Shown piece by piece: positions 1-7,694 of a DNA stretch of 64,000 nt. How positions within the stretch are numbered: position 1 is the stretch's first letter; each line of letters starts with the position of its first letter. Under the pieces are notes generated by a model. It searched no databases. It was not told the DNA's origin and saw only the letters and a list, made by a program, of their open reading frames with translations. Made by a program: the position numbers and the translations under genes. Source of the stretch: Bacteroidaceae bacterium (lineage in GTDB: Bacteria; Bacteroidota; Bacteroidia; Bacteroidales; Bacteroidaceae); assembly GCA_017507385.1 (NCBI GenBank), contig JAFWAX010000075.1, forward strand, positions 1 to 64,000. Reading direction: 5' to 3'.

Positions 1-1949
1 GCTTTCCACAGCTGCCCCTTCTCGCCTGAACTGATGACGATGCAGCGATTCTTGGTCGGGATGGAGCAGGTGTTGTAGATGTTGGACCATTGCCTCCATA
101 TTTTGCAGATGTTCCACTTGCTGTCTATCGTGAGTTTTTCTTCCCATCTCTCTATCAGTCCGTCTTTCAGCAGTTTGTACAGCTCGTCTGCATCGCAGGT
201 CAGCTTATTCTCCTTCCAGTCATAGACAATGCTGTACACTTTTCCTATGGCTCTTGGAGGCATGCTTTCCACAATGAGTGCGTCGTCGTAGCTTGCGTTG
301 GTCATGCCGAAGGGCTTGATTTTCGCATATTTAGCGCTGCTGCTGAGATGCTGGGCCAGTGCGTCCTCATGCTTTTGATAGATGAGCACTTGCTGCACCT
401 GTTTGCTGGTGTAGATGCTGTCGGGCAGATAGAGCGTGGAGGCCATGGACTGGTTGGTGACGGGTAGGCACACCATGACGGTGATTCTCCTGTTAGGTTG
501 TATAGCCGCTTCGTCCAGATATTTAGATACATGCGGCGACTGGATTCCTCCGTCGATAAATTCCCATTCCACATCCATGAGGCTGCTGTGTTTGTTCACC
601 CATTCGCTGTTCATGTTCTCTTTGTCGAGGGTGCGCCAGCGCGACACGTCGAAGAGGCTCTTGTAGCGGCTCATGAAGAACTCTCGCTCTTCCTGCATAT
701 TGCTGTCGATGAATGTAATGCGTGTGCGCAGCTGGTTGTCGCGGATGAAGTTGGGGTAGTGCGCCACATGGGCAGTCTCTACGCCCATGGCTATTCCCAT
801 GCGCGACATGCCGACGATGATGACGTGCACCGTGTCATTGTCTTCATACTTGATGCCCGCTCCGTCCAGCGGGATGTACTTGTCCTTGTTCTCCGGCTCA
901 TATTCGCCTGTCAGCACTTTCTGCGCCCATGTCTCGTGGAAGTTGAAGGGGATAAAGATGAGGTGTTCGCCATTTTCCAGATCGGAAGCCTTCTTGCTGG
1001 ATGCCTGAAAGGCGGCAAAGGTGGTCTGATATTCGAACAGCACGTAGCATGGCAGCGTCGTCTTTACCTTGTTGGTCAGGTAGGTCACGCACTTCATGTT
1101 CTTGGCATCATGCAGCTGCTCGTTCTCCTCGCCCAGAATGTATATGTTTTCAGCGCGGTCGCAGTACAGGCTGTCCAGTTCCGCCTCGATGTTGCGTTCG
1201 CCATAATAGATGACAACCTTTCTTTCATCCTTGCCCAAAGTGGAGCGCAGTTTGCTCCGCAGCGACTGTATGTTGCTCGAGGTGTGGATGAAGATGTAGT
1301 TCAAGTTCAGTTCGGGATTCTTCAGCAGGCTCTGGCACAGGTTCACAGCCATCTCATGTCCGCCGATGATGACGCTGTACTTGCCGAATGCATAGCTGTA
1401 CTTGTAGCGGCATCGACCTTCGCTGAAGTCTTCTGCACGCCTGTCAAACAGGTTGGTCAGGTAAGATACAAGCAGTCCCGACATGAGCACACTGCCCAGC
1501 AGGGCGAGAATCATCGCCACAATCTGTCCTGTCGATGTAGTGGCCATGTGCTGGTTGCCGGGATCGAGGAAGAAATAGAAGATGGTCCACGGAAGGTCAT
1601 GCCTTGCTTGGTTCTCCCACCAGAGTTCTTCTGGCTGTATCCCCCCCACAATGATGGCTACGAAGATGGTGATCGGCACTGAGATGATGAAGACGAATAT
1701 CCTCAGTGCGTTCCGCCAAGTGCTTTCAGCGAAAGTCCTGTCCAGCTCGATTCTGTTGTATGTGAACCAGTCATAGAGCAATATAAGGAAAAAGAAAATG
1801 AGGAGGATGCCTGCTATGTTGCAGTTTATTATGGCACCCGCTACAGCCAACACTACGGCGATAAGCAGCGTTATCATGTTAGCTTTGAGAAATCTCGTGA
1901 ATGAGTTCGTGAACGAGATCCAGAATCTTTGTATTTCCTTTTTCATCAT
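1..1949 (-). CDS. CASTOR/POLLUX-like ion channel with two RCK-type domains (3' end cut by window)
   Basis: The frame is open from the ATG at 1949 to the window edge, about 649 codons, so the C-terminus is missing. Seen: hydrophobic helices at about residues 25-43, 45-62, 82-103 and 141-166, a pore-like stretch at about 119-140 containing WTIFYFFLDPGNQ, then a Rossmann-like segment starting YSVIIGGHEMA (about 191) and a second one starting HVIIVGMSRMG (about 375). This order matches plant CASTOR/POLLUX/DMI1 and bacterial relatives, in which a 4-helix channel is gated by cytosolic RCK modules. Function here, ion conduction gated by a ligand or nucleotide, is inferred. The next gene upstream encodes a RyR-domain protein, which suggests a joint signalling role. 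A plus-strand frame of nearly 400 codons overlaps it but is a shadow. A TATTTTTG promoter element lies 57 bases before the ATG. Confidence 0.75.
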   Translation of the reverse strand, partial: MMKKEIQRFWISFTNSFTRFLKANMITLLIAVVLAVAGAIINCNIAGILLIFFFLILLYDWFTYNRIELDRTFAESTWRNALRIFVFIISVPITIFVAIIVGGIQPEELWWENQARHDLPWTIFYFFLDPGNQHMATTSTGQIVAMILALLGSVLMSGLLVSYLTNLFDRRAEDFSEGRCRYKYSYAFGKYSVIIGGHEMAVNLCQSLLKNPELNLNYIFIHTSSNIQSLRSKLRSTLGKDERKVVIYYGERNIEAELDSLYCDRAENIYILGEENEQLHDAKNMKCVTYLTNKVKTTLPCYVLFEYQTTFAAFQASSKKASDLENGEHLIFIPFNFHETWAQKVLTGEYEPENKDKYIPLDGAGIKYEDNDTVHVIIVGMSRMGIAMGVETAHVAHYPNFIRDNQLRTRITFIDSNMQEEREFFMSRYKSLFDVSRWRTLDKENMNSEWVNKHSSLMDVEWEFIDGGIQSPHVSKYLDEAAIQPNRRITVMVCLPVTNQSMASTLYLPDSIYTSKQVQQVLIYQKHEDALAQHLSSSAKYAKIKPFGMTNASYDDALIVESMPPRAIGKVYSIVYDWKENKLTCDADELYKLLKDGLIERWEEKLTIDSKWNICKIWRQWSNIYNTCSIPTKNRCIVISSGEKGQLWK

Positions 1950-2005
1950 GGTATTCAATTTAACGATTATTGTGCCACATGGGTGCGGCCAGAGGTATTA
2001 GCTCA

Positions 2006-2013
2006 CAAAAATA
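2006..2013 (-). promoter_or_regulatory. Putative -7 element (TATTTTTG) of the channel gene
   Basis: Minus-strand TATTTTTG fits the Bacteroidetes TAnnTTTG consensus and lies upstream of the ATG at 1949. No convincing -33 element was seen. Confidence 0.45.
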
Positions 2014-2126
2014 GTTAAAAAAAACGAAAAGATGAAAAAACTGAAGAAAAAATATGACTTTTTTTGCTGCATAAACGCATCTGCCGCCTGCACAATGTAT
2101 GCAGACGGCAGAAAATATAGTAAAGT

Positions 2127-2429
2127 CTATGCTTCTTTCTGGATGCTGAAGCCCAGTTTTCGGATGAGTTTCAGAGTGCTGAGCGCTGTGCTGCGGTCAT
2201 ACTCTTTCTCCTCTTCGGGCAGTTCCTCGTAGGGCACCAGGCAGGGGTGCTGCTTGAGCGTGTCGCTGCGCTGCTGGCCATAGGTCCATCCTTGTTCCAT
2301 ACGGCTCTGCGCCCATACCTCGTGCACGTTCTTTGCCATTTCTTCAACGAGAGCGCCGAGCTCTTCAGGCAGCCTCACGTCGCTTGTGTCTATAGGCTGC
2401 GGTGTGTAGTCTTTCTTCATGTCATTCAT
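2127..2429 (-). CDS. Stand-alone RyR-domain protein
   Basis: About 100 residues made up almost entirely of a ryanodine-receptor RyR domain (Pfam RyR). The characteristic run is seen: P-Q-P-I-D-T near the N-terminus, then LVEEMAKNVHEVWAQ, then WTYG, then HPCLVPYEELPEEEKEYDR and a final helix STALSTLKLIRKLGF. In eukaryotes this domain is part of calcium-release channels; in bacteria it occurs alone or fused to NAD-binding and channel domains, and its ligand is unknown. I chose the ATG at 2429; another ATG lies at 2420. The gene sits 177 bases upstream of a CASTOR/POLLUX-like channel on the same strand, so the pair looks like a split channel-sensor unit. That link is inference. Confidence 0.85.
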   Translation of the reverse strand: MNDMKKDYTPQPIDTSDVRLPEELGALVEEMAKNVHEVWAQSRMEQGWTYGQQRSDTLKQHPCLVPYEELPEEEKEYDRSTALSTLKLIRKLGFSIQKEA

Positions 2430-2587
2430 CAATTAAAGTTTCATATTTTTCTTCCATAGAGGCTTCATCAAACGCTGATCTATCACTGGCCATAAAAAAT
2501 GTGTCGATATCGAAGATTTTTCGGAGCAGATGGAAAAAATGCTTGATGGGTGTCGGCTAATTTGTTGTTGCGATTTTCCACTGTATT

Positions 2588-3121
2588 TTACTCGTCCTGA
2601 AAGGCTTTCCCTTCGATATGCTTTCCAGTGATTTCCTCTAGAAAGTCATGTCGCATGACCAGCAGCAGGTCGCGGGTGTATGCTTCCAGCAAACTCTTGT
2701 AGTAGGTCACGTCCTTGTGGTTTGTTTTGGTGATGCGCTCCAGCAGTGTTCGTCGGGAGGCATCTTCGAATGCTACCTCAATGCTTTCGCGGTCATCCTC
2801 CGTTATCAGCTCGCGTAGTCTCTTTTCCTCCAGCACCAGTTCCGTGCCCTTGAGCGCGTCTGGCGCTTCCTCCTTCCACAGCTCTTGCAGGAATGCGCGG
2901 AACTCTGCCTCAATCTGCAACGGCAGTTCTTTCGTGTATGACCCAATGGTTTCGGGACGTTCGATGGCTGCCTCCTTCACGAGGTTGCCAAAGTATTTGC
3001 GCAGCAGCTCTTGCTCCTTGTCTGCGCAGACTTTTTCTATCTGTTCTTTGTTCATGGCTTGTATTAGGCTGATTAGCTTATCAATTGTAGATGCTCTCAC
3101 TCTTTCATCCTCGCTTGCCAA
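2588..3121 (-). CDS. Unknown, charged helical protein
   Basis: No family recognised. The 177-residue reading is strongly charged and predicted mostly helical (runs such as KEQIEKVCADKEQELLRKYF and RRTLLERITKTNHKDV); no signal peptide or membrane helix. The longest reading starts at a TTG (3121) soon after an in-frame stop at 3140-3142. The first ATG is at 3055 (MNKEQIEKV), which would give 155 residues, and a GTG lies between; the true start is unclear. It lies between a histidine phosphatase and a RyR protein on the same strand, in an accessory island with three TIR proteins, so it may be an adaptor of that system. Function is not known. Confidence 0.6.
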   Translation of the reverse strand: MASEDERVRASTIDKLISLIQAMNKEQIEKVCADKEQELLRKYFGNLVKEAAIERPETIGSYTKELPLQIEAEFRAFLQELWKEEAPDALKGTELVLEEKRLRELITEDDRESIEVAFEDASRRTLLERITKTNHKDVTYYKSLLEAYTRDLLLVMRHDFLEEITGKHIEGKAFQDE

Positions 3122-3199
3122 AGCTGAATGGAACAGCCTTCATGCCGTTTCCGAGGTGGAAGGGATGTGCGTTTTTATCTGTTTCTGTTTTTACCGGTG

Positions 3200-3898
3200 T
3201 CAGTCCTCAATGTTTCCGCTGCGTGGCTCTGGCAGCCTGATAGGGCGAGAGTGGCGTGGCGGCACAGTCGAGTGGTCCAGTTGGGTATCCAGACGGTAGT
3301 GTCCATCCTGCAGCATCGTCATCGTTATCAGCGCACAGTTTTTGGGAGCCGTCATGCTTTCAAATTCCTCAACCGTCAGGTGGAAGAAGCGCATGATGAA
3401 GAGCCGTATGGTCAGCCCGTGTGTCACGAGCACGCAGTTGTCGGGACAGTCGTCCTTGGCGAAGTCTCTGTAGAGCGATCCCAGCAGGTCGTTCATGCGG
3501 TCATAGACGTCTGAGCCAGCCTCGCCGCCCGGAATGCGGTAGTAGAATGCACCATACTCGTTCCGTTCCTGACAGATTCGGTCAAAGTCCTCCTGGCTGC
3601 GCAGATATCCCCATTCCTGCTCTCTCAGGCGTGGCTCCTCGCTGTAGGTGAACTGGCTATGCGGGAATGCTTCGGCTATGCACTCGAAGGTGGATCGTGC
3701 TCGCCAGAAAGGCGATACATAGAAGTGTGCCGTTTCATCGCCCAGCAGTTCCTTCAGCATTCTTCCAGCTTCTCTTGCCTGTTCGCGCCCCTTGTCGGTC
3801 AGTTCGATGGTGTAGTCGGGTATCCTGCCGAACAGGTACCTGTCCACGTTGGCTTCTGATTCTCCATGCCTGATCAAGATGATTCTCTTGGGTTTCAT
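3200..3898 (-). CDS. Histidine phosphatase superfamily protein
   Basis: 232 residues with the branch-1 histidine phosphatase (phosphoglycerate-mutase-like) signature: LIRHGESEAN with phospho-acceptor His11, SPFWRARST (Arg near 66-68), an acidic REQEWG (about 93-97) and the second catalytic His160 in LVTHG. Members remove phosphate from small molecules or proteins; the substrate cannot be told from sequence. The C-terminal tail (about 200-232, PPRHSRPIRLPEPRSG) is Pro/Arg-rich and looks disordered. It follows the repeat-containing TIR protein by 58 bases on the same strand, and a role in processing a phosphorylated signal of the island is possible but speculative. It could also be an ordinary metabolic phosphatase. 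Confidence 0.85.
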   Translation of the reverse strand: MKPKRIILIRHGESEANVDRYLFGRIPDYTIELTDKGREQAREAGRMLKELLGDETAHFYVSPFWRARSTFECIAEAFPHSQFTYSEEPRLREQEWGYLRSQEDFDRICQERNEYGAFYYRIPGGEAGSDVYDRMNDLLGSLYRDFAKDDCPDNCVLVTHGLTIRLFIMRFFHLTVEEFESMTAPKNCALITMTMLQDGHYRLDTQLDHSTVPPRHSRPIRLPEPRSGNIED

Positions 3899-3956
3899 TT
3901 TGTTGCAGTGATGCTTTATATTTTGATGTTTATGTGATTGAGGATGACATGGTTAA

Positions 3957-6900
3957 TTATTTATATACTTGTAATGAAGACATATTGCCTTCCTCATCGT
4001 ATCCAGTAAGTTTGATTATGTTTCTCCTCTCGTCGTATTTGGCAATCCATTTGGCATAGCCATTATTACTCAAACATGGCTTTCCTTTTTCGTCAAAGTA
4101 TGCCTGTTCAATTTGGTTCCCCCTCTCGTCATATTTTTTGATGACTTTAGCATAATTTTCATTGCCTTTGCATATCCTTCCTTGTTCATCGTAATGTGTA
4201 TGTTCGATTTCATTTCCTCTTTCGTCGTATTTGGCTGTCCATTTGGCATGGCCATGGTTCGTATCGCATGGCTTTCCTTGTTCATCGTAATGTGTATGTT
4301 CGATTTCATTTCCTCTCTCGTCGTATTTGGCTGTTAATTTTGCATGGCCTTCATTACACAAGAACGGCATTCCTTCCTCGTCAAAAAATGCCTGTTCAAT
4401 TTGGTTTCCTCTCTCGTCGTATTTGGCTGTCATTTTTGAATAGCCGCCGTCATAACGCAAGCATGGCTTTCCTCTCTCATCGAAATATGCCTCTTCAATT
4501 TTGTATCCTCTCTCGTCATATTTTGATATGGTTTTAGAAACACCTTGGAAACTTTTGCACGGCTTTCCTTCCTCGTCAAAAAATGCCCGTTCAATTTCAT
4601 TTCCTCTCTCGTCATATTTTGATATGGTTTTAGCTATACCAACATTACTTTTGCATGGCTTTCCTTCCTCATCAAAAAATGCCTGTTCAATTTGGTTTCC
4701 TCTCTCGTCGTATTTGGTTGTCCATTTAGCAACACCCTCATTATGTTTGCACGGCTTTCCTTCTTCGTCAAATAATGCCGTTTCAATTTCATTTCCTCTC
4801 TCGTCATATTTTGATATGGTTTTAGCTATACCCTCATTACTTTTGCACGGCTTTCCTTGTTCATCGTAATTTACATATTCAATCTGGTTCCCTCTTTCGT
4901 CGTATTTGGCTGTCATTTTTGCATGGCCACGGTTAGTTTTGCACGGCTTTCCTTGTTCATCGTAATGTGTATGTTCGATTTTATTTCCTCTCTCGTCGTA
5001 TTTGGTTGTTAATTTTGCATAGCCTTCATTACACAAGCACGGCATTCCTTCCTCGTCAAAAAATGCCGTTTCAATTTGGTTCCCCCTCTCGTCATATTTG
5101 GCTGTCATTTTTGCAAAGCCTCCATTACATAAGCACGGCTCACCTTCCTTGTCAAAATATGCTATTTCTATTATGTTTCCCCTCTCGTCATATTTGGCTG
5201 TCCATTTGGCATCACCTTGATTGTTCAAGCATGACTTTCCTTCCTTGTCAAAACATGCCTGTTCAATTCTGTTTCCTCTTTCATCGTATTTGAATATTGC
5301 TTTAGCAAGTCCAAAGTTGCTCAAGCATGGCTTTCCTCCCTCATCGAAATATGCCTCTTCAATTAGGTTTCCCCTCTCGTCGAATTTGGCTGTCCATTTG
5401 GCAAAGCCCATAATATGTTTGCACGGCTCTCCATTTTCATTATAAACTGTTTGTTCAATTATGTTCTCCCTCTCGTCATATTTGAATGTCACTTTGGCAT
5501 AGCCATTTTTATCTTTGCACGGCTTCCCTTTCTCGTCGTAATATACCGATCCAGTTATGTTTCCCCTTTCATCGTATATGTTTGTCCATTTGGCAATGCC
5601 TTTCTTATCCAAGCACGGCTTCCCTTTCTCATCAAAAATTTCTTGTCCAATTTGGTTCCCCCTCTCGTCGTATCTGGCTGTCCATTTGGCATAGCCATAG
5701 TTACTTATGCACGGCTTTCCTTCCTCATCAAAAAATGCCGTTTCAGTTCTGTTCCCCCTCTCGTCGTATATGACTGTCCATTTGGCCACGCCATCATTGT
5801 CTAAGCATGGCTTTCCTTCCTCGTCAAAATAGCTTACTTCAACGACATTCCCATCATTATCAACCTTATGGATTTGGGTTGCCCACATCTGTTCGTTCAG
5901 CACAAGGCTGTCGTTGATGTCAAAATAGGATGCTCTGGCGATGTTTCCATGTGGCTCATACTCGCACTCATAGCCGGACACGCCTTTCTTTGTGCATGCC
6001 CTTTCGCCTTCAATGCCAAGGTACTCCACTCGTGTGCGGCGGCCCAGCGAGTCGAGCGTATATTGCTTGCCGAAGATGCCGTTGGCATCGCTCACGGCGC
6101 TGCGCGAGAGCTGGTAGTCGTTGTTGGAGTGGAAGGTCTGGCGAACGATGTGTCCGTTCTCGTCGCGTTCATACACATAGCGCACAATGTTCGATTTCTG
6201 CTGATTGGCGTCCATCTGCCCCATGGACATGCTGGCGAGACTTGCGCCCACGAATCCTGTTCCCTGCTGCTCGCGCGATGCGATAAAATCGGCTACGGCT
6301 GCAGGCACGCCATTGCGTTCCGAGAGCACGTGGCGCAGCAGCACTTTCCCCTGTGCGTTGTAGTAGTTGATGCGTGCCGCCATGCCGTTGTCCTTGTGGT
6401 ATTCCATCTCGAGGATAGGGTAGCGGTCTTTCCATTCGGTGATTCCGACCTCCTGTGGCTGCAGGGCAGAGTTGACGTATGCCACCCGGTGGATTCGCCA
6501 GTTCCATGCGCCGGGCTCTCCGAATGGGATGCGGCGGTACTCGAACTGGAAGCTCCGATTCCGTTTCTCCACCTGCTTCTCTGTCAGCGGAAGCACTCCC
6601 TCGGGCACTCCGTAGCAGTCCACATAGTCGGCAAAGTAGGCGTAGGTGGAGCGGTTGTAGTCCCATGTGAAGATTCCGAGCGCACACAGCAGCAGGGCTG
6701 CTATGCCGCAGGCTATGCGCTGCTTGATATGTTGGCGGCGCAAGGCCTTCTGAAAATGTTCGAAATTCTGTTCCAGCAGGGCTGCTTTTACCCTGTTCAG
6801 GGCAAGTTCTTCTTGTGTGTTTTGTATGTTGGCATATGTCTTTTCCTTCAAATCCAACAGTGCTTCCGGAAAGCATTCCTCTTCCGTCAGATTTCCTCCT

Positions 6901-7439
6901 TCTGTCAATGACGCTTTAGGTTTTCCGCTGATAATGAATGGGATAATCTTTTCTTTTTGTTTCTTGATGCCTTCTTCTTTCTTTGCTATTGCCTCTTCTG
7001 CCTTCCTTGTTTCCTCTTCCGTCATCAGACCTTCTGCTGTCTTCCTCTTTAGTTCCTCTTTCATTGTCTTGCAAACGGATTCGCCCGTGAAATAAAGAAT
7101 TTCATCGTTAATCCATGTGGACTTTGCTGCTTGTGGCGAACAGATGACAATGAGGTATTCAGACTTGTCAAGTGCGGCTTTAATTTCCGTAGTCAGTTCC
7201 TCTTGTCCAGGCAGGTTGGTCTCGTCGCGGAATATGGTACGCATGTATCTGATTCCCATCTCATCCTTCTTGCGGTATTTTTTGGGAATCTTGTAGTTTT
7301 GAAGTTTATTCTGTATCTGTTCAGCTTTCTCTCTGTCTTCCCCGGCCTTCTTATAACTGATGAATGCAAAGTATGTCTTTTCCTCTGTCTTGTGCTGGAA
7401 AAGATTCTTCAATTTGCCTATATTTAAGAGATAAGTCAT
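3957..7439 (-). CDS. TIR-domain membrane protein with about 20 tandem 32-residue repeats
   Basis: 1160 residues. The N-terminal TIR domain (about 20-120) shows YFAFISYKKAGEDREKAE, RTIFRDETNLPG and SPQAAKSTWINDEIL; Trp109 and Glu113 give the W-x3-E arrangement of NAD-cleaving TIR domains. A charged coiled-coil insert follows (about 117-165), then one membrane helix (about 241-259, CGIAALLLCALGIF). After a poorly conserved middle part, from about residue 535 to the end there are about 20 copies of a 32-residue unit with the pattern KYDERGNxIExAxFDEEGKPC, one copy having 33 residues. The layout puts the TIR domain in the cytosol and the repeats outside or in the periplasm. The 5' half is GC-rich and the repeat half AT-rich, which suggests separate history or repeat expansion. 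The TATTTTTG element at 7466-7473 is the likely promoter. Sensor role is inference. Confidence 0.85.
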   Translation of the reverse strand: MTYLLNIGKLKNLFQHKTEEKTYFAFISYKKAGEDREKAEQIQNKLQNYKIPKKYRKKDEMGIRYMRTIFRDETNLPGQEELTTEIKAALDKSEYLIVICSPQAAKSTWINDEILYFTGESVCKTMKEELKRKTAEGLMTEEETRKAEEAIAKKEEGIKKQKEKIIPFIISGKPKASLTEGGNLTEEECFPEALLDLKEKTYANIQNTQEELALNRVKAALLEQNFEHFQKALRRQHIKQRIACGIAALLLCALGIFTWDYNRSTYAYFADYVDCYGVPEGVLPLTEKQVEKRNRSFQFEYRRIPFGEPGAWNWRIHRVAYVNSALQPQEVGITEWKDRYPILEMEYHKDNGMAARINYYNAQGKVLLRHVLSERNGVPAAVADFIASREQQGTGFVGASLASMSMGQMDANQQKSNIVRYVYERDENGHIVRQTFHSNNDYQLSRSAVSDANGIFGKQYTLDSLGRRTRVEYLGIEGERACTKKGVSGYECEYEPHGNIARASYFDINDSLVLNEQMWATQIHKVDNDGNVVEVSYFDEEGKPCLDNDGVAKWTVIYDERGNRTETAFFDEEGKPCISNYGYAKWTARYDERGNQIGQEIFDEKGKPCLDKKGIAKWTNIYDERGNITGSVYYDEKGKPCKDKNGYAKVTFKYDERENIIEQTVYNENGEPCKHIMGFAKWTAKFDERGNLIEEAYFDEGGKPCLSNFGLAKAIFKYDERGNRIEQACFDKEGKSCLNNQGDAKWTAKYDERGNIIEIAYFDKEGEPCLCNGGFAKMTAKYDERGNQIETAFFDEEGMPCLCNEGYAKLTTKYDERGNKIEHTHYDEQGKPCKTNRGHAKMTAKYDERGNQIEYVNYDEQGKPCKSNEGIAKTISKYDERGNEIETALFDEEGKPCKHNEGVAKWTTKYDERGNQIEQAFFDEEGKPCKSNVGIAKTISKYDERGNEIERAFFDEEGKPCKSFQGVSKTISKYDERGYKIEEAYFDERGKPCLRYDGGYSKMTAKYDERGNQIEQAFFDEEGMPFLCNEGHAKLTAKYDERGNEIEHTHYDEQGKPCDTNHGHAKWTAKYDERGNEIEHTHYDEQGRICKGNENYAKVIKKYDERGNQIEQAYFDEKGKPCLSNNGYAKWIAKYDERRNIIKLTGYDEEGNMSSLQVYK
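3960..5840 (-). repeat. Tandem 96-bp coding repeats (about 20 units)
   Basis: The DNA repeats with a 96-base period, each unit coding for one 32-residue copy of the repeat domain. The most constant parts read on the plus strand as ctctcgtcgtatttgg and ggctttccttcctcgtc. The unit is a multiple of three, so gain or loss of units would keep the frame and only change the length of the exported domain. Confidence 0.9.
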
Positions 7440-7465
7440 TTTCTACATGATTTATATTATAATTG

Positions 7466-7473
7466 CAAAAATA
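7466..7473 (-). promoter_or_regulatory. Putative -7 element (TATTTTTG) of the repeat-TIR gene
   Basis: Minus-strand TATTTTTG, 27 bases before the ATG at 7439. The same variant precedes the channel gene and the first TIR gene of the island. Confidence 0.45.
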
Positions 7474-7555
7474 AACAAAAAATGTGGATGTTCCACACAG
7501 AATGGACAGAAAAAGAAGATATGATTTCAAGATTTTCTGTTTTTCCCTACGTGCG

Positions 7556-7631
7556 CACCGTGTGCATAATATTTTAAACACCGTGTTTGAAATATTTCGC
7601 GCACGGTGTTTAAAATATTATGCAGGCGGTG
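7556..7631. repeat. Repeat family A, copy 1 (76 bp, 28-20-28 hairpin)
   Basis: Arms 7556-7583 and 7604-7631 are inverted repeats with two mismatches; the 20-base centre has a further AAATATTT core. The same 76-bp design is found at 26120-26195 and 57052-57127. It lies between two TIR genes and fills most of the 255-base gap; nothing else is seen there. Confidence 0.85.
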
Positions 7632-7694
7632 TGGATGTATGGAGGCAGAAGGGTGGTTCTGTTTGTGGAACTTCCTTTGCCATTTTTCCGTTCC

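Noticed and set aside
498..1682. Long plus-strand frame of 394 codons
   Set aside because: It lies opposite the truncated channel gene, has no recognisable domain, and is low in features of real proteins; the minus frame has clear membrane helices and RCK folds.
2422..2493. A 23-codon frame (starting MASDRSAFDEAS) overlapping the RyR gene start
   Set aside because: No ribosome-binding site or promoter and no known family; overlap alone is weak evidence for a leader peptide.
3960..5840. Regular repeats as a CRISPR array
   Set aside because: The 96-bp units are contiguous coding repeats without spacers, and no cas genes are present.
5868..6911. Plus-strand frame of 347 codons
   Set aside because: Antisense shadow of the GC-rich middle of the repeat-TIR gene; no family features.
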